Shown here piece after piece: positions 1-10,411 of a stretch of DNA of 64,000 bases. Below the pieces are notes generated by a model, which was not told the DNA's origin, made no database searches, and was given only the letters and a program-made list of their open reading frames with translations. The position numbers and the translations under genes were made by a program. This stretch comes from Nitzschia sp. DOCU1 (Eukaryota > Bacillariophyta > Bacillariophyceae > Bacillariales > Bacillariaceae): contig OX595999.1 of assembly GCA_951394045.1 (NCBI GenBank), positions 1,178,001 through 1,242,000 on the forward strand, written 5' to 3'. Each line of letters opens with the position of its first letter. Positions within the stretch are counted from its first letter, which is position 1.

Positions 1-234
1 TGAAACTGTCCCACAACCATCAGGGACAGTCATGGAAGTAGCTGGGAGCTCGGGCATGGTATTATTTGCATTAGAAAGGGCAGTGGACCCCAAAATGTTG
101 AGCTCCACCTCGCTCAGTGGCGAGAATTTTAAACAACAATCCACCTTTTTGAGCTGTTCTTCATGAGATATGGTGTCAAAAACATTATATCGCCCTTGGC
201 CAACAAGCAAAATCAATGAGGGAGGGCGTTTCAT
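1..234 (-). CDS. Partial open frame running off the left edge, function unknown
   Basis: A minus-strand frame opens with ATG at 234 and stays open for 78 codons to base 1, with no stop. The translation begins MKRPPSLILLVGQGRYNVFD and has mixed, protein-like composition. I do not recognise a family. A run this long without a stop can occur by chance, and the surrounding 3 kb is gene-poor, so it may be a remnant of a mobile element. The neighbouring window is needed to see whether the frame continues. Confidence 0.3.
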   Translation of the reverse strand, partial: MKRPPSLILLVGQGRYNVFDTISHEEQLKKVDCCLKFSPLSEVELNILGSTALSNANNTMPELPATSMTVPDGCGTVS

Positions 235-837
235 GTGATGGGGGCTGGTGTTGAATTGGATTGTAGCTTTTATATCTACAATCTAAGGACAAAGGCCACG
301 TGCTTTTGCCACTGGATTTCTAGATTGCATGGTGCCCCCTACTGGTTAGAAGGGCTAGTTTCTAGATCAAGACTTGAGGCTGTTTTATTTGCATTATACT
401 ACACAACAATCAATCAACATTCAGAGGATTTGGCGGCTGACTGGTGGCCATTCCACGCTTTCACATGCCCGCAGTGCCAGCACCAAAATGTGCATCATGG
501 TTAAGAATGCAGTCCATATCCTTTGCAATCCAATTGAGACACTTGAATTCGATGCAACCAGTTGGAGACATGATCACCAATCAATATTTGAATGAAGAGA
601 AAGATGCGAAAGATGGTCAACAGAAGTGTAAATCCTGCTCAAGGCGCCGACCAACATCCCAAAAAAATGCACATTTCGAGGCGCGCAGCTTGTCAAAACT
701 GGGGTCGTTATGCCCCGAGGAAGCATTGTAGGCGTTCACCAAGGGTTGGGGTGATTGCAGATGCACCCTGGAGCAACCCTGTGTAGATATTGCTTCCCTG
801 AACATCGTATTCAGGTTGAGCAAGCTGTAGATAGTAG
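235..837. other. Intergenic, nothing recognised
   Basis: Only short overlapping frames of 60-95 codons occur on both strands, none with a recognisable motif. I see no RNA gene or repeat here. Confidence 0.5.
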
Positions 838-1041
838 AGACTGAATTCGGTCTCGGCCGCCCCTCAACAAATTGCCGACCAAAAGTGGTCTCGTTCGTAG
901 CTATAAAGCAAAATAATCATATACATGTTATATATCAAAATAAAGCTCGACAAGAGTAGAGTTAGAATATGCTGTCTACAGTTTTGTATACATTGAATGA
1001 TTTTTAGGTATGGTGGGAAGAACCGAGACCGAATTCGGTCT
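838..1041. mobile_element. MITE-like element with 19-bp terminal inverted repeats
   Basis: Bases 838-856 and 1023-1041 are inverted copies of each other over 19 bp with one mismatch. Each contains a near-palindromic core around GAATTC. The 165-bp interior is AT-rich and non-coding. Short length, no coding capacity and paired ends fit a miniature inverted-repeat element. No clear target-site duplication was identified, so the family is unassigned. Confidence 0.5.
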
Positions 1042-1061
1042 TTTTTGCGGGAAAACATCCG

Positions 1062-2002
1062 TTAATGATTGCATGCGTGCTCTTTCACACGTTGAATTTA
1101 TGACCCCAAATGGTACAGTGGTGCATAATAAATGAGTTATTCGGTTCAGCGAAGTACGTGATTTGGAGAAGCACTCTGATGTGGTTCGCAATCCTACTTC
1201 CCGATACTGAAGAGGAAGCATCATTCATCGATCATCACAACGCGGCGGCAATAGTACTATTCGATGGCTCGTTTCGCTTTTCCTTTGTTCGACAAGAACA
1301 AGCAAGAAGCAGCCAGCGTGGAATCAGTTTAGCAGCATAGTAGCCTAAAGTGCAACGGGGGCAATAGTTGTAGCTAGTAGTACCCCACAAGAAGTCTTCT
1401 TGTCTCCTTCTTGCATCAAGAATAAAGCCTATCAGGTAATACAGGGCCCCAACCATCGAGCCTGCTGTGCTCCAACTATGCCACTACAAAATGCAAAAGT
1501 ACCGTAGTAGGCATGCACCATGTATTTGCCGGCGGCGGCACTATTCGCGCTCGTCGTTCTTGTTGTGCCTTCTTCTTTTCCCATGATGTTGAAGAATTCC
1601 CAAAACAAGAACAATCAGTAGATTGGCATAACAATTATGTTTTTGCAGTGGGTGGTGTCTACCAGTAGTACAAAAGTACAGTAAAGAAAGAATCATAGTA
1701 GTAGACATCGTGTCAAAGTCAAGCGCGGACAAGAAGCACGGAACACCGCTCACGATGAACAAGCACGAACATAGCGGTTGCGACGTTTCAGGTACAATGT
1801 CTTCAATCATTATGTGTCCTCCTCAGAGAAGGCCTTGGGAGACGGCGACGACGAGGGTAGTATGCTCTATTCTTATAAACCTGTGCCTTCTCTATATACT
1901 ACTAGCATGGGCGCCGGAAAGCGGGACTGTTGTCGAGAAGCAAGAAGAAGAAGTAGATGATTCCTCGTCGGCATCTTCTTGTCCGGATGATGATGCTCGA
2001 CT
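1062..2002. repeat. Direct duplication, copy A
   Basis: This block is repeated about 1.16 kb downstream at 2222-3135 in the same order, with substitutions and small indels. It starts at a TTAATGATTGC motif and ends near a TGTCCGGATGATGATGC motif. On the minus strand both copies keep a frame beginning MIEDIV, 89 codons here (1541-1810). I recognise no gene in it. Confidence 0.7.
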
Positions 2003-2221
2003 GGGCGGCGAGGACGTAAAAAAATCCTCTTACAACAGTCATGGTAGCCTGTGCGTCAGCTGTAGCAGCGTAACCTCAACGAAAATTCAGCCCTTGAGCA
2101 TCACCCTGCGCGTTCTTCACCAATAATAGTACCTAAGGCGATTAATTAAAGATAAAGAAAGACAAGAGAACAGTCAGAATGCCCAACGCGAAATCTAATG
2201 GCCTGGAATACCTGGCATTAC

Positions 2222-3135
2222 TTAATGATTGCTTGCGTGTTCTCACTCGCACGTGCATTTATGACCCTAAAAGGAACACACCAGTGCATAAAATGAGCTA
2301 TTTGGTTCAGCGACGTACCTGATTTGGAGAAGCACTCTGCTGTGTTTCGTAATAGCTTCTTCCCGGCACTGAAGAGGAAGCATCATTCATCTAGGATCGT
2401 CACCACGACGGCGATGGTACTCTATTCGATGGCTTGTTTCGCTTTTCCCTTGTGCGACAAGAACAAGCAAGAAGCAGCCAGCGTGGAATTAGTTTGGCAT
2501 AAATTGCAACGGGGGCAATAGTAGTAGTACCCCGCTCTTCTTGTCCCCTTGATTTACCGGGTAATACACGGCCACAGCCATTGCGCCTGCTGCGTGCTCC
2601 ATCTATGCCACCAGAAAAAGCGGAAGTAGCAATCGTGGACCATCATGTAGCTGCCGGCCGGTGGCGGTACTATTCGCGCCCGTCGTTGTGCCTTTTCCCA
2701 GCATGTTGAATTCCCAAGAAGAAGAACAAGCAAGAAGAAAAGGCAGCGGCCCACAAGGAATGGTAGATTGGCATAACAATTATGCAGCGGTGGGTGTCTA
2801 CCGGTAGTACAAAAGTGAGGAGCAAAAGGATCATAGTACATAGACGTCGTGTCAAAGTCAAGCGCGAAAAAGAAGCACGGAACAGCGCTCACGAAGAACA
2901 AGCACGAACATAGCGGTTGCGAAGTTTCCTGTACAATGTCTTCAATCATTATGTGTCCTCACAGAAGGCCTTGGTAAAGGGCGACGACGAGGTATAGCAT
3001 GCTCTAATCGTATAAGCCTGTGTGTCCTCTATATTAGTAGCAGGGGCGCCGCAAAGCGCGACTGTTGTTGTCAAGAAGAAGTAGATGATGATTCTTCGTC
3101 GGCATCTTCTTCTTGTCCGGATGATGATGCATCTA
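2222..3135. repeat. Direct duplication, copy B
   Basis: Diverged second copy of 1062-2002. The minus-strand MIEDIV frame runs 131 codons here (2554-2949). Its first ~30 residues match copy A closely; after that the two copies shift frame relative to each other, which argues against a conserved protein. Confidence 0.7.
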
Positions 3136-3456
3136 CCGGTAAAGACTATGGAAGACGAGGACCTTATTGCGTTTAACAACCCCGTGTGTGGAACAACAAG
3201 AAGAGAAGCGCGAATGGTGCTGGTGTCAAGAAGTTATATAGAATCTTCGTCGACATCTTCTTGGAGTACGTGCGTACTATCCATCAAAAGCGATCTCCTG
3301 GCTGATGAAATGCGAATCGTCTTGTCCTTTCTTCAGGTTTGCTGCCGCCCTTTCCTGGGTCTGCATTCATAAAATCTGAGTTGCTCATAATCTTTAGCGA
3401 GAAAGAACGACGAGCAAAACAACCCAGCATCGAGCACCAGAGGAAAAGGCCAAGAT

Positions 3457-5379
3457 ATGAAGTTGAATAGCACCATCACCATCCATCTTTTATTAGGTGT
3501 CTTGGTTGGAGGTCTTTCATCCAGCGCGTTTGCGGAGGAGGTAAGTGGTGATACAACTACTCGGATGAGTGCAGCACCAAAGAGAATGATCGTCAGCACG
3601 AAGCAAGAATGATGGGGCGCCGGCTGGTGTTTCTTGTTCGGGGAGAGAAAGAAGTACTGGCAGGCAGCAACAAACAACCCAAACCACGACCGGCACCTGG
3701 TGCTGCTGGCTGCCACATATTTGGTGGCTTCTAGTACTCCGGTACTACTCCTCGTATTCCAGTCCACTACAGGGGCAGCACGAGCGGGGGCCGTTTTCTT
3801 TTGATGACCTGTGGCTATTATAGTGCTGGTGGTGCTCATGTGATCTCACGTAACTTGCTTCTTCTTCGTTTTCTTGTTCTTGTTGCTGTTGGATTCGCAG
3901 GGTCCCACCAAGAAAAGGCGTGAAGAAACCCGTGTTCGCGGCAATAGTGGCCGCAGACTGGGTCAAGCATGCCCTGATGATCCCAACGATGGCTGCGGTA
4001 GTAAAATCCTTGTCTGTCTCGAACATGACGGACACTACCATCAATATTGCAAGACCGCGACAGAACTTACAAACAAAGCAGTCGGAGATCCTTTCGACGC
4101 CGATAAAACTATCGCTGCTTGTGGGTGCTGCTCGAGCGACCCAGATATCAGCATCGACCTCCTTGATGGCGTGGAGCTCAAGGTCAGCAAGTCCACAAAG
4201 AACATCATGTGCCCTCCTCCAGAACCTCCCGGACCTCCAGTTGTACTGAACTGCCCGAAGGCGGCCACTTTTCCCGTCGCTACAAATCCTCAATGCTTTG
4301 CAGCATTTCAGCCTCCTACGACTGCTACTAGGCTTGTATTGCCGGCATCTGGAGAGTATGAAATCACGCAGCCTGGATACTACATTCCTGATAACCCAAA
4401 TCTATCCTGGAAAAGGTTGAAGGTGCAGAGCAGTGATGTCACAATTGACGGGTTTTCGTTTAATAACATGCCAGGCCCACAAGTCTACTTTAATGCCATT
4501 GTCAACTCCGCCGCTGGACTCAAGAATATCGCGATTCTGAACAATGTTTTCACAGGCTACGTACGTCCTATCAACTTTGGTGCCTTTGGTGGGCCGGAAG
4601 GAGTCCCAATGAATGTCAACCGGGGCTCCAACTTTCTCATCCAGGGAAACCACATTGCCCTGACCGGGACACCATTCTCTGAAGCCGGGACAAACCCTAC
4701 AGCCATTATGGCTTTCAATATCGATGGTCTCGCTCTCATTGGAAATGAAGTTGTCTCTGATCCTGTTACGACTTATCGTGGCCGTGGCTTTAACATTGAC
4801 AGCTCCTCCGACGTTCTTGTGGACGGAAATACTTTGAACATGGGAGGAAATCCAGGTAGTGACGTTGCTATTCTAACCGACGTCGCTTTTTGGGCTATTC
4901 AGCTCGCAACGAGCGACACTGCCATTGCAAACATTCAAATTATCAACAATGTTGTGACCGGCGTAGCCTCAGGTATTATTGGCTTGAGCAAATTCAATAT
5001 CGACAATGTTCAGATCATTTGCAATGAAATTGAAGCCTATCGCACTATCTCGTTCAATACCGGAACTGCCGCCCCAGCTGAAAAGCTTTTCTTTACCAAT
5101 ATTGTCGTGACTGACAATGTACTTGACAGAATTGGAACTACAGCGTCCGATGGCAGCTGGGCTCTTGGTCTTCGAGACTTGCATACCACCACCCCACAGT
5201 CAGTAAGCAATTGCTGTTCACCAAGTGATTGCTGTGGGGAATATGATGTGGTTTTCGATGGCGTCACTTTTAAGAACAATATCATCGATGCGGATTTCGC
5301 CGTTGATCTTCGCACATACCCAACCAATACTGACATGGAATACAAGAACATTAACTCAGATGTGGTGGCAAATATCTAA
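3457..5379 (+). CDS. Secreted right-handed beta-helix protein with Cys-rich N-terminus
   Basis: Two exons, 3457-3540 and 3901-5379, 520 aa, with a phase-0 intron (GTAAGT...TTCGCAG). Exon 1 supplies a clear signal peptide, MKLNSTITIHLLLGVLVGG followed by LSSSAFAEE, which is missing if only the large downstream frame is read. The mature protein starts with a basic stretch and a Cys-rich region of roughly 60 residues with a CGCCSSD motif. The C-terminal two thirds are repeated short strands such as NNVFTG, GNHIAL, GNEVVS, NNVVTG and DNVLDR, the ladder typical of pectate-lyase-like parallel beta-helices. It is probably extracellular and carbohydrate-directed or structural. No catalytic residues can be assigned, so the enzyme class is open. 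Confidence 0.85.
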
Positions 5380-5870
5380 CGCACAAGACAGGGCAACTGC
5401 CATCAAACGGTGATGACGAGAAATTGAAAGAAGTTTAACAAGAAGAAGCGGGATCTGTTGGAACAAGAAGAATGATGAAACTAAACGATGATCTACTCGC
5501 GTGGTGGCGGCAATGGTACAGTTTGTGGTGGAAGAGGCATCATTCCCGTTCTGGTCCTTCTTATGTTTGTAGTGAAAAAGCGTCGAGACAAGAAACGAAA
5601 TTTATACATGTTAAAATTAACGGAACCTTTGAGATTTGAAAAAAGTGTGAGCGTCTGCTTTGCAATACCTTAGCCCGACGCGCTCGGTGGCGCGCTCGCC
5701 GAGCCCGTGACGCCCCACGTTGAGACTTTCAATGCGCATTGAATTTGGCTTCCACAACTGCTTCCATCATCATAGGTCTCCATTTTTCCTTGTTTGATCA
5801 ATCCAATACACTTGTTCGACCCTTGACTTGTCAAGCCACTGTTGGCGTTGATATTGTTATTGTTGTAGAG
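5380..5870. other. Intergenic and 5' UTR region
   Basis: No gene recognised. The stretch 5670-5715 is GC-rich and lies upstream of the oxygenase gene, a plausible promoter region. An in-frame open stretch upstream of 5871 starts only with a non-ATG codon. Confidence 0.4.
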
Positions 5871-6920
5871 ATGAAAGTTGCTGGTCGTTTCCTCCTTTTG
5901 TGTTTTGGGGGATTCCTTTTTCAACTGGGATTTTCGAAAGCAGTCGTTTCGGTCTCCTACCGGGATTTGGCCAATGCCTTTGGTGAGAACCATGATGCTG
6001 ATTGCCCCCAGCACTTGTTGACGGCTGTTGCCGAGGCCTTCGGACCTGATGGGCTGGGATTTTTGGAGATTACTGATATTCCGCAACGGATCGTCGACTT
6101 GCGAACATCGGTCCTTTCCATGGCGGCTCAGCTGGCCAATCTTCCAGCCGAAGAATTGGACGAATTGACGTTGCCCGAGACGGACTATACGATCGGCTGG
6201 TCCCATGGCAAGGAGCAATTTGGGTTGGATGCTACTACCGGTCAGGCTGTTTATGATACTCGAAAGGGAAGTTTTTACTTGGATCCCTTCCGCAAGAACA
6301 ACGTCTTTCCTACCAAATCTTTGCCTACCCTGGAAGCCGAACTGTTGGAGGTGACGCACAGCATGTCGGAAGCTGCCCTGTGGGTCTCCAAGCTATGCGA
6401 TGCTTACTTACAGCGAGACGATGACATGATTTTTGAGAGTCTCAAATCTCGCATCAATACCAAGGCACGGCTCCTGTACTACTTTCCCAACGAAGAAAAC
6501 GTTGCTCAGGATGACGACTGGTGCGGCTGGCACAAAGATCATGGGAGTTTGACAGCCCTCTTGCCAGGCATGATTTTTGGTGAGACTACAAGCAAGGATA
6601 CTAGTAGTCAGAAACCCGGCTTGTACATTCAAACTCGCGACGGTTCACAGATTCATGTGCAGCTTCCTCCCACGTCCTTGGGTATTCAAGTGGGTGAAAC
6701 GGTAGAAATTATGAGCGGTGGGCGCTTGGTGGCAACGCCTCATGCCGTCATGAGTCGGGGTGCTCCCATGGGTGGCCGAGCTTCCTTGGCGGTCTTTATT
6801 GAACCCGAACTACATTGGCCATTGCCCGCATGTCCTGAAACGGCCGACAAATCGCTTCGACAACGTTATCGGCCGACGTTTGGAGCCTTTCAAGAAGCGA
6901 CAACCAAGGCATTTGCCTAA
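5871..6920 (+). CDS. Secreted or ER 2-oxoglutarate/Fe(II) dioxygenase, isopenicillin-N-synthase-like fold
   Basis: 349 aa. The ATG at 5871 is chosen because it opens a signal peptide (MKVAGRFLLLCFGGFLFQLG); the frame extends upstream only from a non-ATG codon. The iron-binding facial triad is visible as H221-K-D223 in GWHKDHGSLTALLPG and H291 in ATPHAV. R303-x-S305 in GGRASLAVFIEP is the usual 2OG-binding pair. The order and spacing fit the plant-type 2OG oxygenase family, which couples oxidation of a small molecule to decarboxylation of 2-oxoglutarate. The substrate cannot be told from sequence. The leader suggests entry to the secretory pathway, unusual for a family that is mostly cytosolic in plants; anchoring rather than cleavage is possible. 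Confidence 0.85.
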   Translation: MKVAGRFLLLCFGGFLFQLGFSKAVVSVSYRDLANAFGENHDADCPQHLLTAVAEAFGPDGLGFLEITDIPQRIVDLRTSVLSMAAQLANLPAEELDELTLPETDYTIGWSHGKEQFGLDATTGQAVYDTRKGSFYLDPFRKNNVFPTKSLPTLEAELLEVTHSMSEAALWVSKLCDAYLQRDDDMIFESLKSRINTKARLLYYFPNEENVAQDDDWCGWHKDHGSLTALLPGMIFGETTSKDTSSQKPGLYIQTRDGSQIHVQLPPTSLGIQVGETVEIMSGGRLVATPHAVMSRGAPMGGRASLAVFIEPELHWPLPACPETADKSLRQRYRPTFGAFQEATTKAFA

Positions 6921-7268
6921 AATCAGAGTAGTGGAGTGATACGATACCAGAATAGAATAGAACAAGGCTATGGAAGTGCTATTTAAAAGTCTTGGCAAAT
7001 GGGGTATTTTCTTTCTAAGTAGTAGTGGCCCTACATTCGAAATCAGGTCTAATACTTTTGAAATCTATAGGTCAGAAACAGTTTCGAACTCGTGGTGGTA
7101 TTGGCAATGTCACGTAGCTGTTCCCGAAGCATTCAAGTATGACTGGACACGTAAAAGAAACCAGCGGGTTGTAATCCTGTACTGCAACCCATAGATGCCC
7201 ATGCAGCAGACCAGTGGCGACTCCATGTACAGGGGCTAAAAGCGGCGGCAATATGGCTGCGAACCCTC
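6921..7268. other. Convergent intergenic region
   Basis: Lies between two genes that face each other. It should contain both 3' UTRs. No gene, RNA or repeat recognised. Confidence 0.5.
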
Positions 7269-8495
7269 TTATAGTGGCCCAAACAAGGTATTTCGTACAG
7301 CCTTGCCCGTGCTTCCAGTGGGCCCCACAAATTCCAAAAACTCGTCCAAATCAATCGCTCCGCTATTGTCCAGATCCGCTTGTTTCGCCACTTGCGCACT
7401 TTGTTTAGCCGACAAGTTGATGCCATAGGAAAAGAGTGCTACGCGAAGTTCTTCTCGCGACAAGACCCCATCCCGATTGGTATCCATGAGATAAAAAGTT
7501 TGTTGGATGCCATCCACAAAGGCTTGTCCCCGTTCGGTGGCCCATCGTTGTACCGATCGAGAATTTCGAAATTTGGGCATTTCACTTTGTTTCATGGCAT
7601 ATTCCATTTGGCCAGCCACATCGACCATGTGTGTCTTGTAAAACGTATAAAAGTCATACAGGGCATGGGCGACAATGGGAACTGCCAAATTGCCAGTCGT
7701 CAAATACAAGACACAAAAGACCGAACCATTGACCAACTGTAGGGCGAACAATACGGCATTATCCAAAAAGGCATCCCCGCCCTTGAAAAAACTAGCAGGA
7801 TTCGTGTGCAAAAACGCAAATAAAAAGGTAGCCATGACAGCCCCCGTCATGACATCTCCATCGGCAAGTCTATTGGCAAAGAATGGAATGAGTTGTCCCC
7901 GAAAGGTAACTTCTTCGACGATTCCAGTCAATCCCGCCAAAAAGGCTGAGATCAACAAGGCTGTGACGGGTTGTGGTTTGGGACCAAACAATCTCAATAC
8001 TGCCATGTTGGTGGAAAGATTCAGGCCGGCTACTAAATAAGACTCGGAAGATTCAATGGCCCTGGAAAGCGCCAATAGGGGAAGAACTCCTACCACACCC
8101 AACGCAATGCCCAAGGGACCAAACTGAGCGTGTTCTGTCAACACTTGCAAGCCTGGACCACCCGTCCAAATGGTAGCACCAATCAAGGCCTGATTGGCAA
8201 TGTTTTTACCAATCGAGCCGACATTAATAGAAGGAGTGGCTGGTGTCTTTTGTACGGCTTGTTGACGACGTTGAGGAGGAGTCGCATAAAGTCGCCACGA
8301 CCTAGAAGTTGGCATGTCGCGCGCATGAGGATGATGATGATGACCCAGGGTGAACATGAGATCATCGGCAACCAAAAGCTCTTGGTTTACCCGCATCGGT
8401 CGAGAAGGATCGACGAATGCCAGAACTGGTCGGGGGGATGAAGCTAACACCAAAACCACAATGGTGGCAGCAAAGTTCTTTGTCAGGGTCGACAT
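7269..8495 (-). CDS. Plastid-targeted CPBP-family intramembrane protease with C-terminal EF-hands
   Basis: 408 aa, ATG at 8495. The N-terminus is a signal peptide ending at LA|F27VDPSRP, the ASAFAP-type plastid import site of diatoms. Several membrane segments follow. The CPBP (CAAX protease/bacteriocin-processing) signature is complete: E194-E195-x3-R199 in GIVEEVTFRGQL, H230 in FAFLHTNP and H277 in VAHALYDF. After the membrane domain come two canonical EF-hand loops, D338-TNRDGVLSREE and D374-LDNSGAIDLDE, which predict calcium binding on the soluble tail. Members of this family cleave prenylated or membrane substrates; the plant plastid member SCO4 is of this type. The EF-hand tail is the odd part. 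Substrate unknown. Confidence 0.88.
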   Translation of the reverse strand: MSTLTKNFAATIVVLVLASSPRPVLAFVDPSRPMRVNQELLVADDLMFTLGHHHHPHARDMPTSRSWRLYATPPQRRQQAVQKTPATPSINVGSIGKNIANQALIGATIWTGGPGLQVLTEHAQFGPLGIALGVVGVLPLLALSRAIESSESYLVAGLNLSTNMAVLRLFGPKPQPVTALLISAFLAGLTGIVEEVTFRGQLIPFFANRLADGDVMTGAVMATFLFAFLHTNPASFFKGGDAFLDNAVLFALQLVNGSVFCVLYLTTGNLAVPIVAHALYDFYTFYKTHMVDVAGQMEYAMKQSEMPKFRNSRSVQRWATERGQAFVDGIQQTFYLMDTNRDGVLSREELRVALFSYGINLSAKQSAQVAKQADLDNSGAIDLDEFLEFVGPTGSTGKAVRNTLFGPL

Positions 8496-9049
8496 ACTTT
8501 TTGTGGTGTCTTCTTAAGCTGTGCGTCGACTTGCCGGTTGTCAAGGTGCCGTTTTTCGCAATCGTCGTTACTATTGAAAATTGTGAGAACTGTCGTCAAA
8601 ATCAACCTTCGAGAAGAACAGAAGATGCAAGAGAAGCAAGCCCAAACCTTTCAATGGGAACAACAACCATGGTGTCAACCGAACAAGAAAGAACGCATCG
8701 AACTTGGAGAAGCCCATCATCGGATGGAAATCGGAAAAGATCTATGCGAAGCGTTCCACTGACGTCCGAGCTCGGCGGGTGTGTCAAATGAGTCAGTCGT
8801 CAGTCAAAAAGGATCTTTTGCGCGCACTCGCGGATATCGCAAGATTTTTGATGGCCCAGAAATCTGTATATACTTCTACAGACACGAAGAATGTAATTGA
8901 AGAAATGAGACCAAAATAGGCAGCCATTTCATTCCCACCGACAAAACTTCCACTGCTGCCCCATCGACTCTCTGCTTCTACTTTTTCATTCGTCACATAT
9001 TCTCTTGATTACATCTTTCTTCTCCGCATCACTCTCATCATCCATCATT
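8496..9049. other. Divergent promoter region
   Basis: Lies between the start codons of the CPBP protease (minus) and the ankyrin protein (plus), and should hold both promoters. Short frames here show no motif. Confidence 0.45.
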
Positions 9050-9694
9050 ATGATACTACTAACACTGGCCATGTTACAAGAGCAATTCGTTCCGCCACGG
9101 AACAAACTGGATCGAATCGATCACATTTTGCTTTGGATCATCAAATTGGGCTTGGTGGTATTATTTTTGACACTTCCGCCCGTCGTCTTATCCTCCACTG
9201 GCGACAGCAACAATGGTCAAGTGGCAGTCGACTCCGACTTTTTCTTGGCATGCAGTGGTGGCAAATTGGATCTAGTCAAAACGTTTTTGCAAGAGCACCC
9301 CCATTGGATCCATGCCCGTACCGACAATGGAGAAGCTTGTCTTCATTTGACCGGCATTTATGGATATGCCGATGTAACGAAATATTTGCTAGAGTTGGGA
9401 GCCGACCCCAATATTCGTTCGGAATACAGTGAAGGACTTCGCATGCATCCATTGAGTTGGAATATCTATGGGGGCCACGTGGCCAATGTCGAGCTATTGA
9501 TTCGGCATGGCGCGGATGTGAATTTGGATTTTGATGGCATGGGACCGTCCAAACCTAAAGTGACAGCTTTGGATGTCGTACAACAGTTGATCCAAAATGA
9601 GAGTGGGGATCAACGATTTGTCCAGTTGGAAACCTTGTTGAAAGAAAACGGTGCCAAAACAATGAAAGAGTTGATGGGAGGAGACGAACTGTGA
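9050..9694 (+). CDS. Membrane-anchored ankyrin-repeat protein
   Basis: 214 aa from the ATG at 9050; upstream frame extension begins at a TTG and is not used. Residues 27-49 (HILLWIIKLGLVVLFLTLPPVVL) form one hydrophobic anchor. The rest contains ankyrin repeats: FFLACSGGKLDLVKTFLQ, then ACLHLTGIYGYADVTKYLLELGADPN, then HPLSWNIYGGHVANVELLIRHGADVN, and a partial fourth in TALDVVQQL. The repeats mediate protein-protein contacts; no enzymatic domain is present. The partner and compartment are not evident. Confidence 0.8.
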   Translation: MILLTLAMLQEQFVPPRNKLDRIDHILLWIIKLGLVVLFLTLPPVVLSSTGDSNNGQVAVDSDFFLACSGGKLDLVKTFLQEHPHWIHARTDNGEACLHLTGIYGYADVTKYLLELGADPNIRSEYSEGLRMHPLSWNIYGGHVANVELLIRHGADVNLDFDGMGPSKPKVTALDVVQQLIQNESGDQRFVQLETLLKENGAKTMKELMGGDEL

Positions 9695-10411
9695 TTTTGG
9701 CTAAAATGAGTGTTTTGGCCAAGCACATGTTGCATACAACAGCCAAGGCTGTTTATTGACAGACAATTTCATCGAGTAAATCCAAAATTTTCGCAATTCG
9801 GAACTTGCTGCTGCCAATGGAGCATTCTGCCGAGGAATTGACGGTTTCTGCAACAACACGTCTCTAATCGCAATTACCACGACGGGCTTTGCGAATATCG
9901 AGTTTCAAGAACGATAAGATGAACTGGAATTCGAGCTCTTGTAGATCCATATTCAGGCCACTCCGAGATAACATAATAGGCTACGCTTCCACCATTTGAC
10001 CTTAACAGGCGGAAATTGGCATGTACTACCTAGCTGTGCGGAGTCGCAATCGACCACACGGAAATCACAAAACAGAAGCAACCGCTCAGAGGCAAATAAT
10101 GAATCAAATGAAGACATTTGTCCTTAGCTTATTTCTACCGGCATTGGTCGACAGGTTGCGAGGTCGCCACTGCTTTGCTAGCAAGTCTCATGCTGAGTCC
10201 CAGTCGAGCATCTAAGTCACGTAAGTGACGTAAGCCACAGAACCTTTTCTCTTCCAAAGATGCGAATCGATCGAAAGCGATTGGACGATGGATGATGGGT
10301 GCGAATGACAACTTCATCCATAGTCGGATCCGTTGGTGGGTTCGGGGGACACGAGGCGTTCTACTCTACTGTCTCACTAGTTTAGGATTCTGGTCCTTGC
10401 ACATCAACAAA
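9695..10411. other. Intergenic, nothing recognised
   Basis: About 700 bp without a convincing frame. A frame in phase with the next gene extends upstream of 10412, but those codons give no leader and are taken as 5' UTR. Confidence 0.45.

Noticed and set aside
3333..4293. Minus-strand frames of 168 and 182 codons across the beta-helix gene start
   Set aside because: Overlap the well-supported spliced gene and show no family features.
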